Assembly (NCBI GenBank): GCA_050633465.1
Contig: JBOEGO010000015.1
Coordinates: 124,001 to 188,000, forward strand
Direction: 5' to 3'
DNA from: UBA3069 sp050633465
GTDB lineage: Bacteria; Pseudomonadota; Alphaproteobacteria; Rhodobacterales; Rhodobacteraceae
DNA length: 64,000 nt
Positions within the stretch are counted from its first letter, which is position 1. The number at the start of each line of letters is the position of its first letter. The position numbers and the translations under genes were made by a program. A model generated the notes under the pieces. That model searched no databases, was not told where the DNA came from, and was given only the letters and a program-made list of their open reading frames with translations. This document shows, piece after piece, positions 44,742 through 53,528 of the stretch.

Positions 44742-46328
44742 ATGATCCGTGTCACCGACCAACTGGCAAAAGCGGCACATGAATGGCCTGACCGCGCCGC
44801 CATCAGCTGCGCGCTTGGCACCTTGACTTGGGCGCAACTCTACGCCCGCTGTCAGGCCCAAGCGCAGGCGCTGCTGGACCTTGGCATAACGCATGGTGAT
44901 CGCGTTGCCTGGCTGGGGTTTAACGCCAGCACAGGGGTTGAATGCTACTATGCGCCCGCTTTGGTCGGCGCCGCTTGTGTGCCGCTGAATTTCCGCCTGT
45001 CCGAACAGGAATTACAGACCTGTCTGGCCGATTGCACCCCGATGGTGCTGGTCTGTGATGCCGCCCATGCCGAACTGGCGGTGCGGCTGGCGGCCACCTG
45101 CCCATCCATCAAATCGGTCTGGCAAGCAGGCGGAGAACCGGTGGCAGGCGCGCAGCCCTATAACGATGTGCTTTCGGGGGCCGAACAGCGCGAAACCCCG
45201 CTGGACGATGCGCAAACAGGGGCCGATGACGACCTGCTGATCCTGTTCTATACGGGTGGCACAACCGGCACGCCAAAGGGCGTGATGCTGTCGCATACCA
45301 ACATTTTCACCAATGCCATGGGCACGGCGGCGGCATTTGGCATCACGGCGGGGGAAACCCATTACATGACCGGCCCGCTGTTTCATACGGCAGGGGGCAG
45401 CCGGGTCTATATCTCGTCCCTGATGGGCACGCATCTGGTGATCCGCCCGAATTTCGATGTTGTGGACCTGATGCAGCAGGTCAGCACGCACCGCGTCAAC
45501 CTGTTGCAATTCGTGCCCACCATGATGGCGATGATGCTGGACCATCCACAGTTTCATAAATTTGATATGACCAGCCTGAAAACGCTGACCTACGGGGCGT
45601 CACCGATGCCGCCCGAATTGCTGCGCCGTGCCATGGCCGCCTTTCCCGGTGTGCGTTTCGGCCAGGCTTTTGGCATGACCGAGGCCAGCCCGATCCTGAC
45701 CATCCTCCCCCCTGACGATCACGCGCCCGACGGCCCGAATGCGGCCCGTCTGACATCGGTCGGCCGCGCCGTGCCCTATGTCGATATGCGGATCATCAAC
45801 GACGATGAAACCCCCTGCGCACAGGGCGAAGTGGGCGAGGTCATCGCACGCGGTCCCAACATTATGCTTGGATACTGGAACCAGCCAGAGCAAAGCGCAA
45901 CGGCCCTGCGTGGCGGTTGGTATCACACCGGCGACGCCGGATATCTGGACGCTGACGGCTATTTGTTCCTGACCGGCCGGATCAAGGATATGATCATCTC
46001 CGGCGGTGAAAACGTCTATCCGATCGAGGTCGAAAACGTCATATCCACCCACCCGGCCGTGGCCGAGGTCGCTGTGATCGGCACCCCGGACCCAACATGG
46101 GGAGAGCGGGTGCATGCGGTTGTTTCGCTGCACTCCGATGTGGAGGGGGCGGCGATCATAGACCATGCCCGCGCCCGTCTGGCCCATTACAAATGCCCCA
46201 AACAGGTTAGTTTTCATTCCGGCCCGCTGCCACTGACCGCGGTGAACAAGATTGATAAACGCGCCTTGCGCGCGCTCTATAACGTGGCGGCGACAGCCCC
46301 CGAAACAACCCAAAAGGAACCCAGCTGA
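44742..46328 (+). CDS. AMP-dependent acyl-CoA ligase
   Basis: 528 aa. P-loop LLILFYTGGTTGTPKGVMLSHTNIF near 165, YGASPMPPELLRRAMAAFPG near 285, adenine motif GQAFGMTEASP near 307, hinge TGDAGYLDADGYLFLTGRIKDMIISGGENVYPIEVE near 400-435 and the catalytic lysine in LPLTAVNKIDKRALR near 505. ATG 44742 has only a weak ribosome-binding site (GGGGTGG). It overlaps the hydratase start (TGATG). It probably activates an organic or aromatic acid for the next enzyme. Confidence 0.92.
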   Translation: MIRVTDQLAKAAHEWPDRAAISCALGTLTWAQLYARCQAQAQALLDLGITHGDRVAWLGFNASTGVECYYAPALVGAACVPLNFRLSEQELQTCLADCTPMVLVCDAAHAELAVRLAATCPSIKSVWQAGGEPVAGAQPYNDVLSGAEQRETPLDDAQTGADDDLLILFYTGGTTGTPKGVMLSHTNIFTNAMGTAAAFGITAGETHYMTGPLFHTAGGSRVYISSLMGTHLVIRPNFDVVDLMQQVSTHRVNLLQFVPTMMAMMLDHPQFHKFDMTSLKTLTYGASPMPPELLRRAMAAFPGVRFGQAFGMTEASPILTILPPDDHAPDGPNAARLTSVGRAVPYVDMRIINDDETPCAQGEVGEVIARGPNIMLGYWNQPEQSATALRGGWYHTGDAGYLDADGYLFLTGRIKDMIISGGENVYPIEVENVISTHPAVAEVAVIGTPDPTWGERVHAVVSLHSDVEGAAIIDHARARLAHYKCPKQVSFHSGPLPLTAVNKIDKRALRALYNVAATAPETTQKEPS

Positions 46329-47101
46329 TGTCCGATTTTCTTGTTGAACGCCAAGGGGATATCCTTGTTTTGACCTTCAACCGCCCCGACAGGCTGAACG
46401 CCCTGTCCCAAGAGATACGTGACAGGCTGGTCCAAGAGCTGGAGGCGCAAACCGCAGCCCCCGATGTGCGTGCCATTGTCCTGACCGGAGCCGGACGCGG
46501 GTTTTGTTCGGGGGCCGATCTGGACCTGTCCACCATTCTTGACCGCCGCGCCGGAATCGAAGGCAGCGTGATCACCCAGGCCAATCGCATGATCCGCGCC
46601 ATTCGCGATGTGCCGGTGCCGGTTGTCGCCTGCGTCAACGGTGTGGCCGCAGGGGTCGGGTTCAGCATTGCCATGGCCTGCGATATCGTCGTGGCCGATG
46701 CCAGGGCCAGTTTCGCGCTGACCTTTACCCGCATCGGTGCCGCCCCCGACGGCGGCGCGCTGACATGGCTGTCGCGCAAAATCGGCGAGGGCCGCGCCAC
46801 CGCGATCGCCATGCTGGGAGAGGCGATTTCAGCCGAGGACGCCCTGTCCAGCGGCCTGATCTACCGCCTGTCCGACACGCCCATGGATGCAGCAATGGAA
46901 ATCGCGGGCAAACTGGCCATTGGCCCGACCACATCCTATGCGATGATCAAGCGGCAGATGAACATGGTCGGCCATTCCTCGCTAGAGGACATGCTGCGGC
47001 TCGAAGCGGACTGCCAGCGCCGCGCCTTTAATTCACAGGATTTCGAAGAGGGCGTGCGCGCCTTTGGTGCCAAACGAAAGCCGGTGTTCAAGGGGCAATA
47101 G
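46328..47101 (+). CDS. Enoyl-CoA hydratase/isomerase (crotonase) family protein
   Basis: 257 aa crotonase fold. Oxyanion-hole segments LTGAGRGFCSGADLDLS near 54 and CVNGVAAGVGFSIAMACDIVVA near 100 are intact. In the active-site stretch FTRIGAAPDGGALTWLSRKIG near 134 the general hydratase glutamate is missing, while the aspartate of PDGG, as in PaaG-type isomerases, is present. It may therefore be an isomerase-like member rather than a plain hydratase. It is translationally coupled to the ligase. Confidence 0.9.
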   Translation: MSDFLVERQGDILVLTFNRPDRLNALSQEIRDRLVQELEAQTAAPDVRAIVLTGAGRGFCSGADLDLSTILDRRAGIEGSVITQANRMIRAIRDVPVPVVACVNGVAAGVGFSIAMACDIVVADARASFALTFTRIGAAPDGGALTWLSRKIGEGRATAIAMLGEAISAEDALSSGLIYRLSDTPMDAAMEIAGKLAIGPTTSYAMIKRQMNMVGHSSLEDMLRLEADCQRRAFNSQDFEEGVRAFGAKRKPVFKGQ

Positions 47102-47234
47102 CCCCGAAACCAGGCAATATTCACCCCCTCGAATGGCGCGGCAAAAAACACGGGGTCAAAGTCGATAATCACTATGGACATGGCCCCGCAGCTGCCCTAG
47201 AAGGCCCACACCCGAACGCAAGTCGTTCTCCGGT

Positions 47235-47309
47235 GCCCGGGTAGCTCAGGGGTAGAGCAGTGGATTGAAAATCCTCGTGTCGGTGGTTCGATTCCGCCCC
47301 TGGGCACCA
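47235..47309 (+). tRNA. tRNA-Phe (anticodon GAA)
   Basis: Acceptor GCCCGGG with its CCTGGGC partner, D-arm GCTCAGGGGTAGAGC, anticodon loop TTGAAAA, T-arm GGTGGTTCGATTCCGCC, encoded CCA. Its 3' side is followed by a stretch with a relaxase relic. Confidence 0.96.
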
Positions 47310-47445
47310 TTTAACTCTCTGATATGATTGAGTTTGCTGCTCATGTTTGATCCTCACTTTGGTCAGGTTTGACGCTTTTGGGCAAGAGTTGCGGATCGTG
47401 TCTTCGCCAATCTGATCCTTGCGCCATTTGAGCGCATCTGCTGGA

Positions 47446-47856
47446 TCAGCGCCAGTGTTCATCTTCAGCGCAAGGGCCACGCGCATATGTGGCGTGGGGG
47501 CCGATGGTGTCGCGGACCTCTTGCCTGCGGTTCAACTCCTTCGGACCGGCCCAACCGTGGCGGTGATTCATCACATCGCACTTACTGTCGAAGGTTTTCT
47601 CATACCCCGGCTGCGCGATGTTCAGGCTCCGCCCCGAGGTCAGATCCAGACGCGGCGTGCAGAAGTGAAGCGCAACGCGGTCTTCGTAGGTATGCGGGAC
47701 CCAAGGCACCTCATATTGCGCAGGGTTCACGCCCTGCACGCAGGCGGCAAGAATTGCGGGTTGCATACCCTGTGCGAGGGCGGCGGCATCGCCAATGTCA
47801 CCATTCCATAGGCCGTCTGACACGGGCAATGCAAATGGGCCTGCACAGCGTGCCAC
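47446..47856 (-). pseudogene. Remnant of a mobilisation relaxase
   Basis: The 136-residue frame contains a run of about 90 residues that looks like the middle of plasmid/ICE relaxases. In GVNPAQYEVPWVPHTYEDRVALHFCTPRLDLTSGRSLNIAQPGYEKTFD and NHRHGWAGP I recognise the family pattern (H...GR..LH...PR..L.TG.SLNIAPPG...FD...D..N...GWA.P). The catalytic N-terminus and the rest are missing, and a further in-frame ATG start has no ribosome-binding site. It lies 137 bases after tRNA-Phe. The rest of 47310-47998 holds no other gene. Most likely the scar of an element that used the tRNA as target. Confidence 0.5.
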
Positions 47857-47998
47857 TTGCGTTGCGCGCTGTCACAGGGCTGGCATAAACCGCAATTACA
47901 GGTGGTTTATGCCCCCGTGCTGCGTTGCGGCGCTTGCTTGATCCGGTTGCTAACGCATAGGGTTGGGGACGACAAAATTTATTGCAAGGAAGACCCAA

Positions 47999-49444
47999 TT
48001 GATTACGCCTGTTATCCTATGCGGCGGTTCCGGCACACGCCTGTGGCCCTTGTCGCGCAAAAGCTATCCCAAACAGTTCTCGCCGCTGGTGGGGGATACC
48101 ACCCTGTTTCAGGCCTCGGCGCAGCGGTTGTCGGGGGGCAGCGGGGCGGTGCAATTCAGCAAACCCATGGTGCTAACCGGGTCTGATTTCCGGTTCATTG
48201 TGACCGAACAACTGGCCGCTGCGGGGATTGACCCCGGCGCGATCCTGATCGAACCTGACGGGCGCAACACTGCCCCTGCCGTTCTGGCGGCGGCGATCTA
48301 TGCGCTGAAAACCGATCCTGATGCGGTGCTGCTGGTCGCGCCCTCTGATCACGTGGTGCCCGATGCGGCAGATTTTCACGCCGCAGTAGAGCGGGGCCTG
48401 AGCGCGGTCGCGGCGGGGCAACTGGTGACCTTTGGTATCCGTCCGACCCATGCCGAAACCGCCTATGGCTATCTGGAACTGGCCAGCGCGCCGGGGGATG
48501 ATGGCGCCGCGATCCCGCTGTCGCGCTTTGTGGAAAAACCCGATGAAACCCGCGCCACGCAGATGGTCGAGGCCGGAAATTACCTGTGGAACGCCGGGAT
48601 TTTCCTGTTCAAAGCCAAGGACATGCTGGATGCGTTTCAGGCACATGCGCCGCAATTGCTGGATCCGGTCACCGCGGCTGTGGAACAGGCCGAAACCGAT
48701 CTGGGTTTTCTGCGGCTGGCACCTACCCCTTGGGCCCAGGCCGAGGATATCTCGATCGACTATGCGGTGATGGAACGCGCCGCCAACCTCTCTGTGGTTC
48801 CATACGCTGGCGAATGGTCCGACCTTGGCGGCTGGGATGCGGTCTGGCGCGAATCCGGTCCCGATGCGCGCGGCGTGGTGGCCACCGGGGCTGCCACGGC
48901 GATTGATTGCGACAATACTCTGCTGCGTTCTGACAGTGAAGGATTAGAGGTCGTGGGCATCGGGTTGAACAACATCATGGCCGTGGCGATGAACGATGCG
49001 GTGCTGGTCGCCGATATGTCGCGCGCGCAGGATGTGAAAAAAGCCGTGGCCGCGCTCAAGGAAAAAGGCGCGGTGCAGGCCACCACCTTTCCCAAGGACC
49101 ACCGCCCATGGGGCTGGTTCGAAAGCCTGGTCGTGGGCGGACGGTTTCAGGTCAAACGCATCATGGTGCATCCGGGCGCATCCCTTTCATTACAATCACA
49201 TTTTCACCGCTCGGAACATTGGATCGTGGTCGAAGGAACGGCCCGCGTGACGGTGGACGAAACGGTGAAACTGGTGACCGAAAACCAATCCGTCTATATC
49301 CCGTTGGGCGCGGTGCATCGCATGGAAAACCCCGGCAAGGTGCCGATGGTTTTGATCGAGGTCCAGACCGGATCCTATGTGGGCGAAGATGATATCGTGC
49401 GCTACGAGGATATGTATTCCCGCGGGCAGGGCGCCAAGGGCTAA
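47999..49444 (+). CDS. manC: Mannose-1-phosphate guanylyltransferase / mannose-6-phosphate isomerase
   Basis: 481 aa, bifunctional type II layout. The N-terminal GDP-mannose pyrophosphorylase has ILCGGSGTRLWPLSRKSYPKQF, PDGRNTAPAV, VAPSDHVV and the sugar-binding FVEKPDE. The C-terminal cupin isomerase has DHRPWGWFESLVVGGRFQVKRIMVHPGASLSLQSHFHRSEHWIVVEGTA with the metal-binding histidines. I chose TTG 47999, 5 bases after AAGGAAG; an ATG at 47963 lacks a site. GDP-mannose feeds capsule or exopolysaccharide. No other sugar gene adjoins it, which is unusual for manC. Confidence 0.92.
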   Translation: MITPVILCGGSGTRLWPLSRKSYPKQFSPLVGDTTLFQASAQRLSGGSGAVQFSKPMVLTGSDFRFIVTEQLAAAGIDPGAILIEPDGRNTAPAVLAAAIYALKTDPDAVLLVAPSDHVVPDAADFHAAVERGLSAVAAGQLVTFGIRPTHAETAYGYLELASAPGDDGAAIPLSRFVEKPDETRATQMVEAGNYLWNAGIFLFKAKDMLDAFQAHAPQLLDPVTAAVEQAETDLGFLRLAPTPWAQAEDISIDYAVMERAANLSVVPYAGEWSDLGGWDAVWRESGPDARGVVATGAATAIDCDNTLLRSDSEGLEVVGIGLNNIMAVAMNDAVLVADMSRAQDVKKAVAALKEKGAVQATTFPKDHRPWGWFESLVVGGRFQVKRIMVHPGASLSLQSHFHRSEHWIVVEGTARVTVDETVKLVTENQSVYIPLGAVHRMENPGKVPMVLIEVQTGSYVGEDDIVRYEDMYSRGQGAKG

Positions 49445-49641
49445 ACCGTTGCGGGGGTGGCCGAAACGGGCATTCCCGCACCGCCCGAACCCCGCTTGCG
49501 GCCTTGCGCCGGTCGGCAGGAACCTGCTGCTGGATGGGCGGAAAGCCCTAAAAAACGGCATTATTTAATCTTTTATAAATCTCGATGATGCACTTTCGGT
49601 CAACGTCTGAAGTTAGGGCGATGGTTAAAGGGGTATTTTAT

Positions 49642-50547
49642 ATGTCTGAAATAATCGCCTCGTCAGCGGATGCAGTGGCAAATGATGCGGATTTCAGGGA
49701 TGCGTTGCGATGGTTTGATATTTCGGACGCTGATAAGGCGGCGACCTCTGAACTGACGGAAATCGCGGATGAGGTCGCGGTGGATATCATCGAAACCTTT
49801 TATGACCATCTTTTATCCTCCGAAGATGCGGCGCGCCACTTTTCCGGGCCGGATCAAATTGCCCGCGTAAAAGCCGGCCAAACACAGTTTTTCAAGGAAC
49901 TCATCTCGGCCCGACTGGATGAATCCTATATTTCCGAACGGCGCCGTGTCGGGCAAATTCACGAACGCAACGGCGTGACGCCGACGCTCTATATCGGCGC
50001 ATATGCGTTTTACCTGCACCGTCTGGGGCATGTTGTTCTGGATCGGTTGGCAGACGACCCGAAACATGCGTTTCATCTGGTTATGTCGCTGATAAAGCTG
50101 GCGCATTTCGATATGGCCCTGGCGCTGGAAACCTATGTCGAAACCCGGGAACAAACCATTCGCGCCCGAGAGAGAGAGATGAGCGAACTGCCAACGCCGG
50201 TTTTGAAGCTGCGTGACGGGCTGTTGCTTATTCCGGTGGTGGGGGCGTTGGACGGCTACCGCGCCCGCACGCTGACGGTGCATCTCCTCGAAGGGATACG
50301 CGACCATCGCGCACGCGCCGTTGTTCTGGATATTACAGGCGTCGCTGCGGTGGACAGTGCCGTGGCCAATCACCTGATCCAGACGATGACAGCCGCGCGG
50401 CTGATGGGGGCACAGTCGGTGCTGACGGGTATTTCGGCCGATGTGGCGCAATCCCTTGTCAAAATCGGTGTCTCGGGGGAATCGCTGAACACGGCGGGCG
50501 ACCTGCAACACGGGATCGAACTGGCTGACGGGCTGATGCAGGATTGA
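49642..50547 (+). CDS. rsbR: Globin-coupled STAS protein (RsbR-type stressosome sensor)
   Basis: 301 aa. The N-terminal part (~20-175) is a protoglobin/globin-sensor domain, with His107 in RRRVGQIHERNGVTPTLYIGAYAFYL as likely proximal haem ligand. A linker helix (ALETYVETREQTIRAREREM) leads to a C-terminal STAS domain (~185-300: LLIPVVGALDGYRARTLTVHLLEGI, VVLDITGVAAVDSAVANHL). The kinase target at the Thr171 position of RsbR is Ser here (VDSAV), and AQSLVKIGV matches the second site. ATG 49642 follows AAAGGGG; ATG 49621 is the alternative. Head of the rsbRSTX-kinase-regulator operon. Probably senses oxygen, NO or redox state. Confidence 0.88.
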   Translation: MSEIIASSADAVANDADFRDALRWFDISDADKAATSELTEIADEVAVDIIETFYDHLLSSEDAARHFSGPDQIARVKAGQTQFFKELISARLDESYISERRRVGQIHERNGVTPTLYIGAYAFYLHRLGHVVLDRLADDPKHAFHLVMSLIKLAHFDMALALETYVETREQTIRAREREMSELPTPVLKLRDGLLLIPVVGALDGYRARTLTVHLLEGIRDHRARAVVLDITGVAAVDSAVANHLIQTMTAARLMGAQSVLTGISADVAQSLVKIGVSGESLNTAGDLQHGIELADGLMQD

Positions 50548-50551
50548 ACAT

Positions 50552-50908
50552 ATGTCGGTGCGCGTTCCCATATTGCGACAAGGTGAGACGCTGATTTCCT
50601 CGATTCAGGAAGAACTGTCTGACACCGAAATTCTGGATTTGCAGTCGCGCCTGATGGAACAGGTGGTGCGCCATAATGCAACGGGTGTCGTTGTGGATGT
50701 GGGGGCGCTGGATGTGCTGGACAGCTTTGGCACCCGTATGCTGTGCGATATTGCCAGCGCGGTGCAATTGCGTGGCGCACGCATGTGTATTGTCGGCATC
50801 CAGCCCGAGGTCGCTTTTTCGATGGTTCTGCTTGGTGTGACGCTAAAGGATGTGCCGACAGCCCTGGATCTGGATCGGGGGCTGGCATTGCTGGCCCGCA
50901 AGGGCTGA
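50552..50908 (+). CDS. rsbS: RsbS-type STAS scaffold protein
   Basis: 118 aa single STAS domain. The family phosphorylation site is Ser58 in VVVDVGALDVLDSFGTRMLCD. RsbS forms the core of the stressosome with RsbR and holds RsbT until phosphorylated. It lies 4 bases after rsbR and 4 bases before rsbT. Confidence 0.93.
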   Translation: MSVRVPILRQGETLISSIQEELSDTEILDLQSRLMEQVVRHNATGVVVDVGALDVLDSFGTRMLCDIASAVQLRGARMCIVGIQPEVAFSMVLLGVTLKDVPTALDLDRGLALLARKG

Positions 50909-50912
50909 TCCG

Positions 50913-51326
50913 ATGATGGACGGGGCGGGGCGCGGGATTCAGCAGATCGAACGCGATGGCGACGTTGTTCTGGCCCGCCAGATGGCACGACAACTCGCCG
51001 AGGAAATCGGCTTTAGCCGTGCAGAGCAGGCCCTGATTGCAACGGCGGTGTCGGAACTGGCGCGCAACATTGTCAACTATGCTGGCAGCGGAATGATCGC
51101 GGTCACAAAAAACCTGCGTGGGCGCAATATCGGACTGACCATTACCGCGACTGACGATGGGCCGGGCATCGCCGATCTGGATGCTGCCATGGTCGACGGG
51201 TTCTCCACGGGCAACAGCCTCGGTCTGGGGCTGCCCGGAACGCGCCGTATCATGGATGAATTCGAAATCAGCAGCCCGCCGGGGAACGGGCTTACCGTCA
51301 TTGCCACGAAATGGGCCTTTGAATGA
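50913..51326 (+). CDS. rsbT: RsbT-type serine/threonine switch kinase
   Basis: 137 aa GHKL ATPase. N box ATAVSELARNIVNYA near 52, G1 box DDGPGIADLDAAM near 83 and G2 box LGLGLPGTRRIMDEFEI near 105. RsbT phosphorylates RsbR and RsbS on stress, leaves the complex and activates a partner. I chose ATG 50913 just after the rsbS stop; ATG 50916 is equally possible. It overlaps rsbX by 4 bases. Confidence 0.93.
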   Translation: MMDGAGRGIQQIERDGDVVLARQMARQLAEEIGFSRAEQALIATAVSELARNIVNYAGSGMIAVTKNLRGRNIGLTITATDDGPGIADLDAAMVDGFSTGNSLGLGLPGTRRIMDEFEISSPPGNGLTVIATKWAFE

Positions 51327-51943
51327 ACAGCGGTCAAATCGAACATGGCAATCTTGTGCTAAGCTGGGGGGTGCAGTTGCGATCCAAACAGGCGGGCACG
51401 GAATCAGGTGACGGGTTTGTTTTGCAACGCGACGGCGGGCGGATACTGGCGGCCGTGATCGACGGAACCGGTAGCGGCACACAGGCCCGAAAGGCAGCAA
51501 ATACCTGTATTGCGGCGCTTTCGGATTGCGGTATTCACCCGTTGCCCATCTGTTTTCAAACCTGCGATGATGCATTGGTGAACAGCCGTGGTGCCGCAAT
51601 GGGCCTGGCCATGATCGACCTGGAAAAATGCAAACTGGATTGGGCCGCTGTCGGTGATATCGGTGGCCAGCTGTGGCAGGCGCACAGGCCGCACGCCCCC
51701 AGGGGCCTTTTGCAACGCGGCGGCACATTGGGCATCCAGTATTCCGGCATACATCAACAGCAACAGGATATTAGGGTTGGCGACTTGATCATCATGGTCA
51801 GCGACGGGGTGATGCGCGGTTTTCTTGCTGGGGCGGATATGAATGCCTCGGCCAGTCAGGTTGCAGAAAAAACCATGGCCAGCTTTGGCCGCGACGATGA
51901 CGATGCCATTGTTCTGGTCATGAAACTGGACGCGGCCCCATGA
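51323..51943 (+). CDS. rsbX: RsbX-type PP2C phosphatase
   Basis: 206 aa. SpoIIE/PP2C-like fold with ESGDGFVLQRDGGRILAAVIDGTGSGTQARKAA (metal-binding Asp-Gly pair), GAAMGLAMIDLEKCKLDWAAVGDIGGQLW and GDLIIMVSDGVMRGF near 152. RsbX resets the stressosome by removing phosphate from RsbS and RsbR. It overlaps rsbT and the next kinase by 4 bases on each side. Confidence 0.9.
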   Translation: MNSGQIEHGNLVLSWGVQLRSKQAGTESGDGFVLQRDGGRILAAVIDGTGSGTQARKAANTCIAALSDCGIHPLPICFQTCDDALVNSRGAAMGLAMIDLEKCKLDWAAVGDIGGQLWQAHRPHAPRGLLQRGGTLGIQYSGIHQQQQDIRVGDLIIMVSDGVMRGFLAGADMNASASQVAEKTMASFGRDDDDAIVLVMKLDAAP

Positions 51944-53118
51944 CAGAGCGCGCACCGATCGTCGAAGAAACCGCGCTGGTAGAATTCACAGCGGCGTATC
52001 TCGCGAATGTCCAGATTTTTGTCCAAAGCGGCGGGTCGAGCGCCCTGAACACCGCCTATGATATCGCGCGTGACGCGTTTTCCCGTGGTATTTCCCTCAT
52101 TGACCTTAGCGCGGCACATCACAAAAGCATGGCCGACTATATCAAAGATCACGAACTGGATGCCGAAACGATCCGGCATTTTGAAAATTTTCACCTCGAA
52201 GTTCTGACCGTTTACGACATGGCCCTGCTCGGTTATCGCAACTCGATATCTTCGCTGCGCAACGAGGTGTCGGAACGCAAGCGCGTCGAACAGGATTTGC
52301 GGTTCGCCACCTTCAAACTGGCCCGCCAGCGTGATGATCTGGATACGAAAATTACGGAACGCACCCGTGAAATCGAAGCCGTGGCAGAGGATTTGCGCCG
52401 CAGCAATGCCCGTCTGATCGAATACAGCCGCGAACAGGCCGAATTTACCTATTCGATCTCGCATGACATGAAATCCCCGACCAATACGATCTGGATGCTG
52501 CTAGATGTCCTGCGCGAGGATTACCGTGATGAACTGACATCTGATGCGCAGGAACTCCTTGATTCCGCACTGGAAACTGTGCAGCGCATGGGCCGGCTGA
52601 CCGAAGATGTCCTGGAATATTCACGCACGATCGAAGAGGATATCGACCCCGTGCCGATTGATCTGGGCACGCTGTGTCGCGGGATCGTCGCCGATCTGGC
52701 GGCGGATACCAAAAAGGTCGGGGCCAAGCTGGTGATCCGTGATTTGCCGGTGGTCGAAGGCAGCGCCGTGCAATTGCGTGTTCTGCTGCAAAACCTGCTG
52801 TCAAATGCCATCAAATTCCGCAGCCCGGAACGCGAACCCCGGATCGAGGTGTCCTCGCGTCCCGGCACCGCTCAGGGCGAGGCGCAGATCATCGTGTCCG
52901 ACAACGGAATCGGCATAGCGCCGGAATATCATGATCGCGTGTTCGGCCTGTTTCAGCGGCTTCATAATCGCGAAGAATATGCCGGAAGCGGTCTGGGGCT
53001 AACCTTATGTAAACGGATTGCCTCCAATCACGGGGGGCAAATCGGACTAGAATCGGAATTCGGCGTCGGAACCCGTTTTCACATCACGTTAAGAACTGAA
53101 AGAAAGGTGAACCCATGA
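51940..53118 (+). CDS. Histidine kinase with RsbU-N-like N-terminal domain
   Basis: 392 aa, no membrane segment. Residues ~5-105 form a helical domain (ALVEFTAAYLANVQIFVQSGGSSALNTAYDIARDAFSRGISLIDLSAAHH) like the N-terminal RsbT-binding domain of phosphatase RsbU. A coiled coil (~105-165) then leads to HisKA with His175 (YSISHDMKSPTNTIWML) and a GHKL ATPase (NLLSNAIKF, VSDNGIGIAPEYHDRVFGLFQRLHNREEYAGSGLGLTLCKRIASNHGG). This gives a direct way for free RsbT to switch on a histidine kinase instead of a PP2C phosphatase. Overlaps rsbX and the next regulator by 4 bases. Confidence 0.9.
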   Translation: MTERAPIVEETALVEFTAAYLANVQIFVQSGGSSALNTAYDIARDAFSRGISLIDLSAAHHKSMADYIKDHELDAETIRHFENFHLEVLTVYDMALLGYRNSISSLRNEVSERKRVEQDLRFATFKLARQRDDLDTKITERTREIEAVAEDLRRSNARLIEYSREQAEFTYSISHDMKSPTNTIWMLLDVLREDYRDELTSDAQELLDSALETVQRMGRLTEDVLEYSRTIEEDIDPVPIDLGTLCRGIVADLAADTKKVGAKLVIRDLPVVEGSAVQLRVLLQNLLSNAIKFRSPEREPRIEVSSRPGTAQGEAQIIVSDNGIGIAPEYHDRVFGLFQRLHNREEYAGSGLGLTLCKRIASNHGGQIGLESEFGVGTRFHITLRTERKVNP

Positions 53119-53519
53119 CTGAAAAAATGGGACGTGTCTTGTTGATCGATGATGAACGTGTGGATCAGATGATTTATCGCCGTGTTCTGATGAAATCGGG
53201 CCTGGTGCATTCGATCACTGCATTCGAATACGCGGACGAGGCATTGGCGCATCTGCGCGAACCGGATTGCAAACCATATGATGTCATTTTCCTTGATATC
53301 AACATGCCGCGCATGAACGGATTCGAGTTTCTGGACGCCGCATTTGCCGAGGTGGGGACAAGCTATGCGCGTGCGGTGATCATCATGTTGACCACCTCGA
53401 TAGAGCCTCGAGATAAAGAGCGCGCGGCAAAATACGATGTGGTCAAGGATTTCATCAACAAGCCATTGACGGTCGCCCAGGTCCACCAAGTGGCCGCGTT
53501 TCTGGATGAGCAGGTTTAG
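53115..53519 (+). CDS. Single-domain response regulator
   Basis: 134 aa CheY-like receiver: acidic pocket LLIDDERVDQ, phosphoacceptor Asp61 in DVIFLDINMPRMNGFEFL, Thr/Ser switch in IIMLTTSIEPRDKE and Lys in FINKPLT. It has no output domain, so it would relay phosphate or bind a partner. Overlaps the preceding kinase by 4 bases and is its likely target. Confidence 0.93.
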   Translation: MTEKMGRVLLIDDERVDQMIYRRVLMKSGLVHSITAFEYADEALAHLREPDCKPYDVIFLDINMPRMNGFEFLDAAFAEVGTSYARAVIIMLTTSIEPRDKERAAKYDVVKDFINKPLTVAQVHQVAAFLDEQV

Positions 53520-53528
53520 GAAGGGCGA

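Noticed and set aside
47172..47486. Open frame with CPGAESNHRHEDFQSTALPLSYPG
   Set aside because: Antisense of tRNA-Phe, a common annotation artefact. Its N-terminal part may add to the relaxase relic but cannot be shown.
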